DNA of 64,000 nucleotides, taken from the NCBI RefSeq assembly GCF_000504245.1, contig NZ_KI632509.1, positions 4,491,502 to 4,555,501 of the forward strand, given 5' to 3'. A program made the position numbers and the translations under genes. Positions 52,903-61,639 of this stretch are shown in pieces (the first letter of the stretch is position 1; every line of letters starts with the position of its first letter). The notes below the pieces were generated by a model. That model had not been told where the DNA came from and did not search any database. It saw nothing but the letters and a program-made list of their open reading frames with translations. The stretch is from Haloechinothrix halophila YIM 93223 (GTDB lineage: Bacteria > Actinomycetota > Actinomycetes > Mycobacteriales > Pseudonocardiaceae).

Positions 52903-54465
52903 TCATGCGGTGTGGGTGGGGGTCACGCCCTCGTCGGCGTGCGCGAGCATCGTCTGGACAAGCAGGTCGGTGAGGTCCGCGCGCAAGCCGCGGGAACGGT
53001 CGTGGTGCCAGCGGTTACGCATTTCCAGCGGGTCGGCGTCGTGGTCGAACAGCTCCCCGTCGTCGTGCCCCGCGTAGGTGGTCAGCCGCGCGTGCTCCGT
53101 GACCAACGAGCGCATCCGGATCGGACCAGGCAGGCCGGGCAGGCTGAACAGCTCGTCTTCCTCGACCAGCAGCGTCTCCCGCGGCCGCGCACGCGGATTG
53201 GTCAGCAGCGGCACCAGCGACTGGCCCTGCATCCCCCGGTACTCACGCGCGCCGCACAGGTCGAGGATGGTGCTGGCGATGTCCAGCGAGGACACCAGCG
53301 CGTCGCTCACGCCGGGCTCGTAGCCGGGCGCCCGAACCACCAGCGGTACCCGGACGCAGGCCTCGTAGTGCATGGCGTGCTTGAGCATCATGCCGTGGTC
53401 GCCGAACATGTCGCCGTGGTCGCTGGTGAAGATCACCACGGTGTTGTCGTCGAGGCCAAGTCGTTCCAGCGCGGCCATGAGCCTGCCGACGCCCTCGTCG
53501 ACCATGGTGATCATGCCGAACTGGACGGCCGCGGCGACCCGGAACTGTTCCTCGGTGGGTGCCCAGCCGGTGAAGAACGTGCGCGCGTGCCCCCGTTCGG
53601 CGGCCATCGCGCGATAGTGCGGCATGGAGTGCTCGTGCGTGTCCGCGAAGGACTCCGGCAGGTCCACGTCGCTGGGCGAGTACATCTCGTAGTGCCGCTT
53701 CGGTGGCGCGAACGGGTGGTGCGGGTCGGGGAACGAGCACCACAGCAGGAACGGCTCGTCGTCGCCTGCGCGGTCGCTGAGGAAGTCGATGCTGCGGTCG
53801 ACGATGTAGTTCGTCGGATACAGCTCCTCTGGCATCGGGGTCTGCCACACCTGGTTCCAGTCGTCGTAGCGCTGGGCGGCGTTCTGCCGCCCCTGCAGCA
53901 GCTCAGGGTCGACGCCCTGGCGCAGCAGCCACTGGTAGTAGTGCCCTGATGCGTTGGCGGAGTAGCCGCCGACCAGCCGGACGTGGTCGAAGCCGTAGAA
54001 ATCCTCCGGAAGTTCGACGTCGGCGTGCCGGTGGCGTTCGACATCCTCCCACTGGTCCCACCCGTGCGGGTGATTTCTGGTCACGGCGTCGCCCTCGCGT
54101 TCGGCCAGCAGCTCCAGCACCTGTTCGGCACCTTTGCCAAGATTCTGCAGGTGGGACTTGCCGACCAGCCCGGTGCGATAGCCCTGCGCGCGCAGCACGC
54201 GGGCGAAGGTGTTGGCGTCGGGGTCGAGTGAGATGCCGTTGACCCTGGTGCCATGCGCCGAAGGCAGCCGGCCAGTCAGGATCGACGCCCGATTGGGCAT
54301 ACATATCGGGTTTGCGACGAATGCCCGGTCGAACCGCGTCCCAGACCGCGCCAACGCGTCCAGGTGCGGCGTCGCCACCAGCGGGTTTCCGCCGAATCCG
54401 ACGTGGTCAGCACGTTGTTCGTCGGTCATGATCACCACGACATTCGGTGCTCCGGCACGCGGCAT
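52903..54465 (-). CDS. Type I sulfatase
   Basis: 520 residues. The formylglycine site is C55-M-P-N-R59 in NPICMPNRASILTGR, the C-x-P-x-R sulfatase signature. Metal-binding blocks are PNVVVIMTDEQRADHVG and FTSDHGDMFGDHGM, with KSHLQN and the C-terminal VRAPG region also present. It should hydrolyse a sulfate ester after maturation by a formylglycine-generating enzyme, which is not encoded in the window. The ATG at 54465 has AAGGAG upstream. It is divergent from the ABC importer genes across a spacer with AAACCTC repeats. Confidence 0.92.
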   Translation of the reverse strand: MPRAGAPNVVVIMTDEQRADHVGFGGNPLVATPHLDALARSGTRFDRAFVANPICMPNRASILTGRLPSAHGTRVNGISLDPDANTFARVLRAQGYRTGLVGKSHLQNLGKGAEQVLELLAEREGDAVTRNHPHGWDQWEDVERHRHADVELPEDFYGFDHVRLVGGYSANASGHYYQWLLRQGVDPELLQGRQNAAQRYDDWNQVWQTPMPEELYPTNYIVDRSIDFLSDRAGDDEPFLLWCSFPDPHHPFAPPKRHYEMYSPSDVDLPESFADTHEHSMPHYRAMAAERGHARTFFTGWAPTEEQFRVAAAVQFGMITMVDEGVGRLMAALERLGLDDNTVVIFTSDHGDMFGDHGMMLKHAMHYEACVRVPLVVRAPGYEPGVSDALVSSLDIASTILDLCGAREYRGMQGQSLVPLLTNPRARPRETLLVEEDELFSLPGLPGPIRMRSLVTEHARLTTYAGHDDGELFDHDADPLEMRNRWHHDRSRGLRADLTDLLVQTMLAHADEGVTPTHTA

Positions 54466-54574
54466 CACTCACTCCTTCCCCGTCGTCGACGTCTCGGGAC
54501 GCCGCTGTTCTGCGGGCAGCGGCCCAGCGGAGGAGGCTTTCTCCACCCGAACCCTTGCGATCAGGCGACCGAGT

Positions 54575-54601
54575 GAGGTAAACCTCTTAGTGCTAAACCT
54601 C
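54575..54601. promoter_or_regulatory. Repeated TAAACCTC motif between sulfatase and importer
   Basis: TAAACCTC occurs at 54579-54586 and 54594-54601, 15 bp apart. The first copy lies in the imperfect dyad GAGGTAAACCTC (54575-54586). This is a candidate operator for the divergent sulfatase and ABC-importer genes. Confidence 0.45.
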
Positions 54602-54684
54602 ATACTAGCAAGATAGTTGCTGGAGTCACCCCCCGGATTTCCCCGGCAGGCCCGAGGACGGTCCGCCAGAGAAGGAGCCCCGCA

Positions 54685-55755
54685 ATGCCAGGAACGAGAT
54701 CACTGAGAGCTGTCGGCGCAGCGATCAGCGCACTCGGAGTGGCCGCAACGCTGGTCGCGTGCGGCGATCAGGGCGAAGCCGCCGCGCAGCTCGCCAACGC
54801 GCCCCGCTGCGCGGACGTCGACCTGTCGACACCGCCGCAGGAACCGGTCGAGATCCGGCTCGGGGTGCAGCCTTCCGTCATCGAGCCGCTACAGATCCAG
54901 TACGTGGACCCAGAGTTCGCGGGCGCCGAGCACTACGGCGAGTGGTACACCGTCAAGGCCACCACCTATGCGCCCGCCGATCGGCTGGACGCCTTCCAGG
55001 CGGGCCAGATCGACGGCGGCACCGCGTCCGCCCCGCAGCTCATCCGCGCGGTGGCCCAGGGCCTGCCGCTGCGGGTCGCGGCGTCGATCACGACGGAGTC
55101 CAGCGAGGGCTTCACCACCAAGTTCGCCACGCTCTCCGACAGCGGGATCACCGAGCTTGCTGACCTCAAGGGCAAGCGCATCGGCATTCTCGACCCGGTG
55201 ACGTCCACCGCCTACTGGGCGCGCAGCACCGTCGCCAGCGCGGGGCTCGATCCCGACCGCGACGTCGAGTTCGTCACCATCCCGGTCGCCGAGCAGGAGA
55301 AGGCGCTGCGCGCGGGCACCATCGACGTCGCGGTGCTGCCGCAGCCCTTCTTCGACATGGCCAACGGCAGCGGCGGCATCGAGGTGCTGTTCGACTCTCG
55401 TACCGGCCCCGGCATCGACCAGGAGCTGATCGACGTCTTCTTCGGCGTCGAGTTCATCGCGAACAACCCGGAGGCGTACTGCGCGTGGCGGGCCGACTAC
55501 CAGTCCGCCGTCAGCGCCTACCAGCAGGACCGCGCGACCGCGGTGACAACGCTCAACGAGGCGGAGGCCATCCGCGTCATGGACCTGGAGGCGTTCATCG
55601 AGGCGGAGGACTACGCCCGGCCCGATGACGGCAAGATCGACCTGGCCAACCTCGACGCGATGATCGACAACATGGCTGACGTCGGCTTCCTCAAGCCGAA
55701 CCAGACGGTGCCCGCAGCCGACCTCGTCGCGGAGGGATACTCCCTTGTTAAGTAG
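54685..55755 (+). CDS. ABC importer substrate-binding lipoprotein (SsuA/TauA-like)
   Basis: 356 residues. The signal peptide ends at the lipobox TLVAC-G. The mature protein has the NMT1/SsuA fold markers IRLGVQPSVIEPLQIQYV, FQAGQIDGGTASAPQLIRA, LKGKRIGILDPVTSTAYW and AGTIDVAVLPQPFF. It would capture the substrate outside the membrane and deliver it to the two permeases. Sulfonate, nitrate and aromatic-acid uptake all occur in the family. The neighbouring sulfatase makes a sulfated or sulfonated substrate worth considering. Confidence 0.9.
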   Translation: MPGTRSLRAVGAAISALGVAATLVACGDQGEAAAQLANAPRCADVDLSTPPQEPVEIRLGVQPSVIEPLQIQYVDPEFAGAEHYGEWYTVKATTYAPADRLDAFQAGQIDGGTASAPQLIRAVAQGLPLRVAASITTESSEGFTTKFATLSDSGITELADLKGKRIGILDPVTSTAYWARSTVASAGLDPDRDVEFVTIPVAEQEKALRAGTIDVAVLPQPFFDMANGSGGIEVLFDSRTGPGIDQELIDVFFGVEFIANNPEAYCAWRADYQSAVSAYQQDRATAVTTLNEAEAIRVMDLEAFIEAEDYARPDDGKIDLANLDAMIDNMADVGFLKPNQTVPAADLVAEGYSLVK

Positions 55756-56605
55756 CAATGCCGCGCCCTCGGGCGCCACGACGATGGAAGCGATCACGGA
55801 CCAGCCGCAGCTACGCCTCACCGGCGTCAGGAAGACGTTCCACCGCGACCGCAAGACGGTCGAGGCGCTGCGCGACGTCTCCTTCGAGGTGCCGCGCGGG
55901 CAGTTCCTGTCCGCGCTGGGACCGAGTGGGTGCGGCAAGAGCACGATGCTGCACATCATCGGCGGGTTCGAGACGGCGACCTCCGGCTCGGTGCACCTCG
56001 ACGGCAAGCCGGTGACAGCGCCGGGCCGCGACCGGGGCATGATGTTCCAGCAGGCCACGCTGTTCCCGTGGAAGACCGTGCAAGCCAACGTCGCGTGGCC
56101 GCTGCTCGTCGACGGCTGGAAGCGCAAGCATGCTCGCGAGCGAGCGCGGGAACTGCTGGCCACGGTCGGACTGAGCGGGTTCGAGCACTCCTATCCCGCC
56201 GAGCTGTCCGGCGGGATGCGCCAGCGCGCCGCACTGGCCCGCACCCTTGGGCTCGCCCCGGACATCCTGCTCATGGACGAGCCGTTCGGCGCGCTGGACG
56301 CGCAGACCAGGGAGCTGATGCAGGAGGAACTGACCCGGATCTGGCAGGAATCCCAGCTCACCGTCATCTTCATCACCCACGACATCAACGAGGCGGTGTT
56401 CCTCGGCGATCGCGTGCTGGTGATGGGCGCGCGGCCGGGCCGGATCATCGCCGACGTCGAGATCGAGCTGGATCGGCCACGCGGCGCGCACACCAAGCGT
56501 GATCCGAAGCTGGTCGAGTACCACAACGAGTTCTGGGACCTGATTCGCCAGGAGGCAGGCCCGCAGCCGTCCGGCTCACGGGACGCGGGAGAGACACCGT
56601 CATGA
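55745..56605 (+). CDS. ABC importer ATP-binding protein (SsuB/TauB-like)
   Basis: 286 residues. Walker A is LGPSGCGKST, the Q-loop FQQATLFPWKTV, the signature LSGGMRQRAALAR, Walker B ILLMDEPFGALD and the H-loop FITHDINEAV. The family's GALDAQTRELMQEEL follows. The start is uncertain. A TTG at 55745 has GGAGG 9 bases upstream and overlaps the binding-protein stop, whereas an ATG at 55784 lacks a clear site. It energises the two permeases encoded next, with a 4-bp overlap to the first. Confidence 0.9.
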   Translation: MLSSNAAPSGATTMEAITDQPQLRLTGVRKTFHRDRKTVEALRDVSFEVPRGQFLSALGPSGCGKSTMLHIIGGFETATSGSVHLDGKPVTAPGRDRGMMFQQATLFPWKTVQANVAWPLLVDGWKRKHARERARELLATVGLSGFEHSYPAELSGGMRQRAALARTLGLAPDILLMDEPFGALDAQTRELMQEELTRIWQESQLTVIFITHDINEAVFLGDRVLVMGARPGRIIADVEIELDRPRGAHTKRDPKLVEYHNEFWDLIRQEAGPQPSGSRDAGETPS

Positions 56606-57438
56606 CCGCCACGCTGACCCCCGAATCACGGGTGGGCAGGCGCGAATGGGCGGAGTGGATGCTCGACCGGCGCTGGCCGGTCGCCACGGCCGTCGTGCTG
56701 GTGCTGCTCGCCGCGTGGCAGACCTACGGCGTCATCGCCGGGCTGCCGGAATACATCCTCACGCCGTTCGAGATCGCGGGCTCCGTCACGGAGCTGTTGG
56801 CGTCCGGACGGCTGGTCGAGCTGAGCTCGGCCAGCCTCGGGCGGCTGACGGCAGGCTTCCTGCTCGGCACAACGAGCGGCGTGCTGATCGGCCTGCTCTC
56901 CGGAGTGTCGCGCTGGTTCGGTGACATCGTGGACGGCGCGGTCGGGTTCACCTACCCGATCCCGAAGATCACCCTGCTGCCGATCCTCGCGATCTGGCTC
57001 GGCTTCACCGACTCCACGCGAATCCTGGTGATCGCCATCGCGGTGTTCTTCCCCGCCTACATCAACGCCAACGCCGCGACCCGCGGTGTGGACCAGGAAC
57101 TGGTGTGGGTCGCCAAGAACGCGGGCGCGGGCACCCTGCGCACCGTGCTGCAGGTGGTACTGCCCGCGGCGCTACCGAGAACGGTCGCCGGGATCAGGCA
57201 GAGTCTCGCGCTGTCGTTCATCTTCATGTTCGCCACGGAAGCCATCGGCAGCTCGACCGGTGCCGACGCGGGGCTCGGCGGGGAGATGTTCGCCGCCCGC
57301 GCCAACGGCGAGTACGACGTGCTGTGGGCCGCGCTGGCCACCGTCGCCGTGCTCGGCGGGACGATCGACGCCGGGTTCCGCTGGCTCGTCGGACGTCTGA
57401 TGCGTGGGCAGGAGCTGGAGGTGACCGGTCGTGGCTAA
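56602..57438 (+). CDS. ABC importer permease (SsuC/TauC-like)
   Basis: 278 residues with about six membrane helices. It carries the BPD_transp_1 region (GRLTAGFLLGTTSGVLIGLL, TYPIPKITLLPILAIWLGF) and the EAA-type loop WVAKNAGAGTLRTVLQVVLPAALP, which docks to the ATPase. Its start overlaps the ATPase stop (ATGA), and its end overlaps the second permease by 8 bp. Two different permease genes in one importer imply a heterodimeric channel. Confidence 0.9.
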   Translation: MTATLTPESRVGRREWAEWMLDRRWPVATAVVLVLLAAWQTYGVIAGLPEYILTPFEIAGSVTELLASGRLVELSSASLGRLTAGFLLGTTSGVLIGLLSGVSRWFGDIVDGAVGFTYPIPKITLLPILAIWLGFTDSTRILVIAIAVFFPAYINANAATRGVDQELVWVAKNAGAGTLRTVLQVVLPAALPRTVAGIRQSLALSFIFMFATEAIGSSTGADAGLGGEMFAARANGEYDVLWAALATVAVLGGTIDAGFRWLVGRLMRGQELEVTGRG

Positions 57439-58228
57439 CGTGACCTTTCCGCGCGCCCTCGCGCCACGGAACCTGCTGACGGGCGCCGCGCTGCGCCGGT
57501 TGCTCGGCGTCGCCGCGCTGCTCGGCGGCTGGGAACTGGTCGCTCGGCTTGGTGGTACCCGGCTGACGCCGACGCTGGACGAGATCGCCATCCGCGTGCT
57601 CTACGACATCGAGACCGGCACGCTGCTCTTCCACGCGCAGCGGACGCTGCTGCTGGCGTTCAGTGGGCTGGCGATCGCGGTGGTGGTCGGGTGCGCCGTC
57701 GGGCTGCTGATGGCACGGAGCCGCTGGGCCGAGGCCGCGCTGCAGCCGCTGCTCGGGGCGACGTATCCGATCCCCCGGCTGGCGCTGTATCCGGTGTTGA
57801 TCCTGCTGTTCGGCCTCGGCGCCGCGCCGAAGATCGTGCTGGTCTCGCTGGAGTGCCTGTATCCGATGGCGCTCGGTGCGTACGTCGGTGCCCGATCGGT
57901 GACCACGACCCAGCTGTGGCTGGCCCGCAACGTCGGCGCGAGCTGGTCACGCACCCTGCGCGACGTGATCGTGCCCGCCGCTTTGCCGTCGATGTTGACC
58001 GGACTTCGGGCGGCGGCCCCTGTGATGCTGATCGTGATCGTGGTGACCGAGATGATCGGCGAGAACCGGGGACTCGGCTACATGATCATGCTGGCGCGGG
58101 CGAACTTCGAGCCGGACGGTGTGCTCGCTGTCGTCGCTGTCCTCGCGGTGCTCGGCTTCGCCTTCGACCGTGCGGTCGTGCTGCTCAGCCGGGTCCTGGT
58201 GTTCTGGGAACGCGACGTCCGGTTGTAG
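57431..58228 (+). CDS. ABC importer permease, second subunit
   Basis: 265 residues of the same family as its neighbour. It has a helix around LLLAFSGLAIAVVVGCAVGLL, TYPIPRLALYPVLILLFGLG, and the EAA loop ARNVGASWSRTLRDVIVPAALPSMLTGL. The GTG at 57431 overlaps the first permease. It ends the importer operon, and a palindromic repeat lies shortly downstream before the convergent methyltransferase. Confidence 0.9.
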   Translation: MANVTFPRALAPRNLLTGAALRRLLGVAALLGGWELVARLGGTRLTPTLDEIAIRVLYDIETGTLLFHAQRTLLLAFSGLAIAVVVGCAVGLLMARSRWAEAALQPLLGATYPIPRLALYPVLILLFGLGAAPKIVLVSLECLYPMALGAYVGARSVTTTQLWLARNVGASWSRTLRDVIVPAALPSMLTGLRAAAPVMLIVIVVTEMIGENRGLGYMIMLARANFEPDGVLAVVAVLAVLGFAFDRAVVLLSRVLVFWERDVRL

Positions 58229-58281
58229 GTTGCCGCGGGCCGGGCGATGCGCCCGGCCCCGGGCCTCGGGCCGCTGCCCGC

Positions 58282-58332
58282 GATCTTTAGACGTTTGGGG
58301 TGCTCCAGCGACCACAACGCCTCAAGATCCAC
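58282..58332. repeat. Intergenic palindrome, copy 4 (inverted orientation)
   Basis: Read on the minus strand it starts with GTGGATCTTGAGGCGTT and TGGTCGCT like the copy at 1547. The other arm is mutated (AAACGTCTAAAGATC), so the stem is imperfect. It lies between the convergent permease and methyltransferase genes. Confidence 0.72.
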
Positions 58333-58379
58333 AGGTCGAGCAGCCGCACGCCGGGTCGAGCGCAGGGGATCTCGCCGCG

Positions 58380-59372
58380 CTACAGCGCCACGGGCCCCGG
58401 CGGCTTCGTCCCGGCGATCATCACGTTGTAGAACACCGAACGCGGCAGCACCTTCGCCAGCACGCGTTTGTCGAGCTCGGACAGCCGCAGCCACGCCTTG
58501 TACGCGAACAGCCGCCACTGCGGCGTCAGCTTCTCGTCACGCACGGCGGCCTCGAAGGTGCGCACCGGCCAGCCGAACAGCGCGCCGGCGAACTCCTCGG
58601 TCACCGCCTGGACGTCGATCGCGCCGGCACCGAGCGCCCAGCGCTCCAGCTCGGCCGGGTCGAAGGTGTGCAGGTCGACGACGGCCTCCAGCGCCGCGGC
58701 GCGGGACGACTCGTCCAGCTCGGCCTGCGGACGTCGCCAGCCACGCAGCGCGGGCAGCTTGGTCAGGTTCGTCGTCGCCCACCAGGTGAGCTGGCCGAGC
58801 TTGCGGGCGTAGGTGTCACCGATCCGCGTCGGCTCGCCACAGAACACGAACCGCCCGCCCGGCTTGAGCACCCGAAGCACCTCGCGGAACGCGGCTTGCA
58901 CGTCCGGGATGTGGTGCAGCACCGCGTGCCCGATGACCAGGTCGAAGCTGTCGTCGTCGTACGGCAGCCGCTCGGCGTCGGCGACCCTGCCGTCCACGTC
59001 GAGGCCGAGGTGTTCGGCGTTGCGCAGCGCGGCCTGCACCATGCCGGGTGAGAGGTCGGTGACCGAACCCTGCTTGATCACCCCGCCTTGCATCAGATTG
59101 AGCAGGAAGAACCCGGTGCCGCTGCCCAGCTCCATCGCCGTCTCGTACGGCGTGTCCTCCACACCGGCCGCGGCACGGAAGACATCGACGGCGTAGGTGA
59201 TGCAGCGCTCGTCGTAGGAGATCGACCACTTCTCGTCGTAGGTGCCAGCCTCCCAGTCGTGGTAGAGCACGTTGGCGAGCTTCGGGTCGTCGTAGGCTGC
59301 CTGCACCTCGGCCTCGGTGGCGTGCGGGTGCGGCGCCGGATCGGACGGCTCCGGCTTGATCGCTTCGGTCAC
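58380..59372 (-). CDS. Class I SAM-dependent methyltransferase
   Basis: 330 residues. Before the domain there is a DDPKLANVLYHDWEAGTYDEKWSISYDERC block. Motif I is AMELGSGTGFFLLNL, followed by VTDLSPGMVQAALRNA, FDLVIGHAVLHHIPD and LRVLKPGGRFVFCGEP. The C-terminal 100 residues are helical and specific to this actinobacterial family, whose substrate is unknown. GTG 59372 lies 7 bp after the enoyl-CoA hydratase stop, so the two are probably co-transcribed. Confidence 0.87.
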   Translation of the reverse strand: MTEAIKPEPSDPAPHPHATEAEVQAAYDDPKLANVLYHDWEAGTYDEKWSISYDERCITYAVDVFRAAAGVEDTPYETAMELGSGTGFFLLNLMQGGVIKQGSVTDLSPGMVQAALRNAEHLGLDVDGRVADAERLPYDDDSFDLVIGHAVLHHIPDVQAAFREVLRVLKPGGRFVFCGEPTRIGDTYARKLGQLTWWATTNLTKLPALRGWRRPQAELDESSRAAALEAVVDLHTFDPAELERWALGAGAIDVQAVTEEFAGALFGWPVRTFEAAVRDEKLTPQWRLFAYKAWLRLSELDKRVLAKVLPRSVFYNVMIAGTKPPGPVAL

Positions 59373-59379
59373 GGAGTGC

Positions 59380-60159
59380 TCACTTTCCGGAGAAGGTCGC
59401 CTTGCCGGGACCGTGTTCGAGGAACGACCGCATGCCTTCTGCCCTGTCCTCGGTGGCGAACAGTCCGGCGAACAGGTGGCTTTCCAGCTTGAGACCACTG
59501 GCGAGATCGTTGTCCAGACCGCCGTCGATGGCGGCCTTCGCGGCGGCGAGCGCCCTGCTCGCCGCGCCGACGAACTGCTCGGCCCAGGCGCGCGCGGCGC
59601 GGTAGACGTCGTCCGGTGCGACGACCTCGTCGACGATGCCAAGCCGCAGCGCCTCGTCCGGCTTGACGAACCGGCCGGTGTAGACAAGGTCCTTGGCCTT
59701 GCTCGGGCCGACGAGCCGCGCGAGTCGCTGCGTGCCTCCGGCGCCGGGGATGATGCCGAGCAGGATCTCCGGCTGGCCGACCTTGACGTTGTCACCAATC
59801 ACGCGACGGTCGGCGGCCAACGCCAGTTCGAGCCCGCCGCCGAGCGCGTAACCGGTGATCGCGGCGACGGTCGGCTTCGGGATCTCGGCGATGGACGACA
59901 GCGAGGAGCTGAGGCCAGGCGCGCGGGCAGCCATGTCGGCGTACGACATCGCGGCGAACTCCTTGACATCCGCGCCACCAGCGAAGGTCTTCTCGCCGCC
60001 GTAGATGATCACCGCGGCGACGTCGTCGCGCTCGGTCGCCTCGTGGGCTGCCGCGCGGATCTCCTCCTGCATCTGCTTGTTCAGCGCGTTGACCGGGGGC
60101 CGGTCCAGCCGGATCGTGCCGATACCGGCCTCGACCTCAAAGCGTACGAACTCTGCCAC
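59380..60159 (-). CDS. Enoyl-CoA hydratase/isomerase
   Basis: 259 residues of the crotonase family. The oxyanion-hole segments are KTFAGGADVKEF and AITGYALGGGLELALAAD. The two catalytic Glu positions are filled, in GGGLELALA and in GQPEILLGIIPGAGGTQRL. It adds water to 2-enoyl-CoA in fatty-acid beta-oxidation. GTG 60159 has a perfect AGGAGG 6 bases upstream; ATG starts further up lie before that site. A palindrome in its promoter suggests regulated expression. Confidence 0.92.
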   Translation of the reverse strand: MAEFVRFEVEAGIGTIRLDRPPVNALNKQMQEEIRAAAHEATERDDVAAVIIYGGEKTFAGGADVKEFAAMSYADMAARAPGLSSSLSSIAEIPKPTVAAITGYALGGGLELALAADRRVIGDNVKVGQPEILLGIIPGAGGTQRLARLVGPSKAKDLVYTGRFVKPDEALRLGIVDEVVAPDDVYRAARAWAEQFVGAASRALAAAKAAIDGGLDNDLASGLKLESHLFAGLFATEDRAEGMRSFLEHGPGKATFSGK

Positions 60160-60205
60160 GCGCTTCCTCCTCATCTCCACGGCCACGGACGACGTACTCG
60201 AATGC

Positions 60206-60217
60206 TACTCGCGAGTA
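60206..60217. promoter_or_regulatory. Palindrome upstream of enoyl-CoA hydratase
   Basis: TACTCGCGAGTA is a perfect 12-bp inverted repeat 47 bases before the start codon, of the size and position used by TetR-type lipid-metabolism repressors. Confidence 0.45.
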
Positions 60218-60378
60218 TCTTCGGCGCTGCGACAGGCTACGCCCGGTGCGGGTCGCAAAAATGGGAACACGTGTCGAAGCACTCCGCAGCACCTTGTGAT
60301 CAAGACCCCGTTATCGGAGCCACAGTCTCACGACAACCTACCGTGCCCAGGAAGACAACTCGTGAACGAGATACCGCG

Positions 60379-61224
60379 TCAACGGCGGCGCGCGAAGAAC
60401 CGATCACCCGAACGTTCCAGGACCAGCTGCTGGTCGAACGTCTCGGACAGGCTCTCGCTGCTGAGGACGTCCTCGATCAGGCCGCTGGCAACCTCCTCGC
60501 CGTCACGCAGTAGCAGCACGTGAGTGAAGCCGGGCGGGATCTCCTCGACGTGGTGGGTGACCAGCACCGTCGCGGGCGCATCCGGGTCCATGGCCAGCAC
60601 GGAAAGCCGCGCGACCAGGTCCTCACGGCCGCCGAGGTCGAGTCCGGCCGCCGGTTCGTCAAGCAGCAGCATTTCCGGGTCGGTCATCAGCGACCGGGCG
60701 ATCAGCGCGCGCTTGCGCTCGCCCTCGGAGAGCGTGCCGAACTTGCGGTCGGCCAGGGTCGCGATGCCGAGCCCGCCGAGCAACTCCTCCGCCCGGTCGT
60801 GGTCGATCTCGTCGTAGTGCTCGCGCCACCGGCCCATCACCGCGTACCCGGCACTGAGCACGACGTCACGGGCGGTCTCATCCGGCGGCACCCGATTCGC
60901 CAGTGCGGCCGAGGTGAAGCCGATCCTGGGCCGCAGCTCGAAGACGTCCGTCTTACCGAGCTGTTCCCCCAGCAGGTGCACCGACCCGGACGTGGGATGC
61001 AGCTCGGCGGCCGCGATCCGCAATAGCGTGGTCTTGCCGGCCCCGTTCGCGCCGAGCACGACCCAGCGTTCGTCCAGCTCGACCGACCAGGTGAGCTTGT
61101 TGAGCAGTGAGTTCTGCCCGCGCCGCACGACGACGTCGTCCATGTGCACGACAAGATCGTCCAGCACGACAGGCGGCGAGCTGATGGTCTCCGAGGCGTT
61201 CGGTGTCGATCGATCGGGGGTCAC
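60379..61224 (-). CDS. ABC transporter ATP-binding protein
   Basis: About 281 residues. Walker A is LGANGAGKTTLL, the signature LSEGERKRALIARSL, Walker B MLLLDEPAAGLDLGG and the H-loop VLVTHHVEEIP. The C-terminus (FDQQLVLERSGDRFFARRR) is typical of the actinobacterial ModF-like or energy-coupling single-ATPase family. No permease adjoins it. GTG 61224 is chosen because a CAGAAT -10-like element sits 6 bases ahead. Longer starts up to an ATG at 61344 cannot be excluded. Confidence 0.85.
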   Translation of the reverse strand: MTPDRSTPNASETISSPPVVLDDLVVHMDDVVVRRGQNSLLNKLTWSVELDERWVVLGANGAGKTTLLRIAAAELHPTSGSVHLLGEQLGKTDVFELRPRIGFTSAALANRVPPDETARDVVLSAGYAVMGRWREHYDEIDHDRAEELLGGLGIATLADRKFGTLSEGERKRALIARSLMTDPEMLLLDEPAAGLDLGGREDLVARLSVLAMDPDAPATVLVTHHVEEIPPGFTHVLLLRDGEEVASGLIEDVLSSESLSETFDQQLVLERSGDRFFARRR

Positions 61225-61364
61225 CGCGCCATTCTGTCCTAGCCGGCCGCCAGGCTCCCCGACGCCCGGCATCAGCTCGTCTTGTTCACCAAGCGGCTTG
61301 CGCCACTGCTCAAGCATCTGCATCGCTGAGCGCGCCCACCCCATCGGCCGTCATCACCTCGCCG

Positions 61365-61439
61365 TCATTTCCTCGGCAGCGCTTCGAGCTCGATCATCAG
61401 GCCGACCTTCGATCGACCAGCAGCGATCAGCACTGTCAC
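61365..61439 (-). pseudogene. Possible remnant of a RidA-family gene
   Basis: A 24-codon tail reading VTVLIAAGRSKVGLMIELEALPRK then stop resembles the C-terminal strand pair of RidA/YjgF proteins. Nothing upstream in frame matches the rest. It lies in the 411-base gap 61225-61635, which otherwise holds only the hairpin at 61561-61639. Confidence 0.3.
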
Positions 61440-61560
61440 CGATTGCCACCGTCCGCCACCATGACATCACCCACATCGGTAGCGGGCGCCACTTGACCCT
61501 GGCGCTGTGAACACAGTACCGGCATCCTCGCGCGACCCGCAGCCGCTACTGCGCCGGTAG

Positions 61561-61639
61561 GTAGCAATCCGACCGGAAGTCAGCAAACGCGCAGGAAAGC
61601 CAGGGTGGCACGTCCGCTGACTTCCGGTCTGCTTGCTAC
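61561..61639. terminator. Long hairpin at the end of glgP
   Basis: 24-base arms at 61561-61584 and 61616-61639 share GACCGGAAGTCAGC and GTAGCAA with three mismatches, around a 31-base loop. The right arm includes the phosphorylase stop codon. This is probably the terminator of glgP. Confidence 0.6.
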
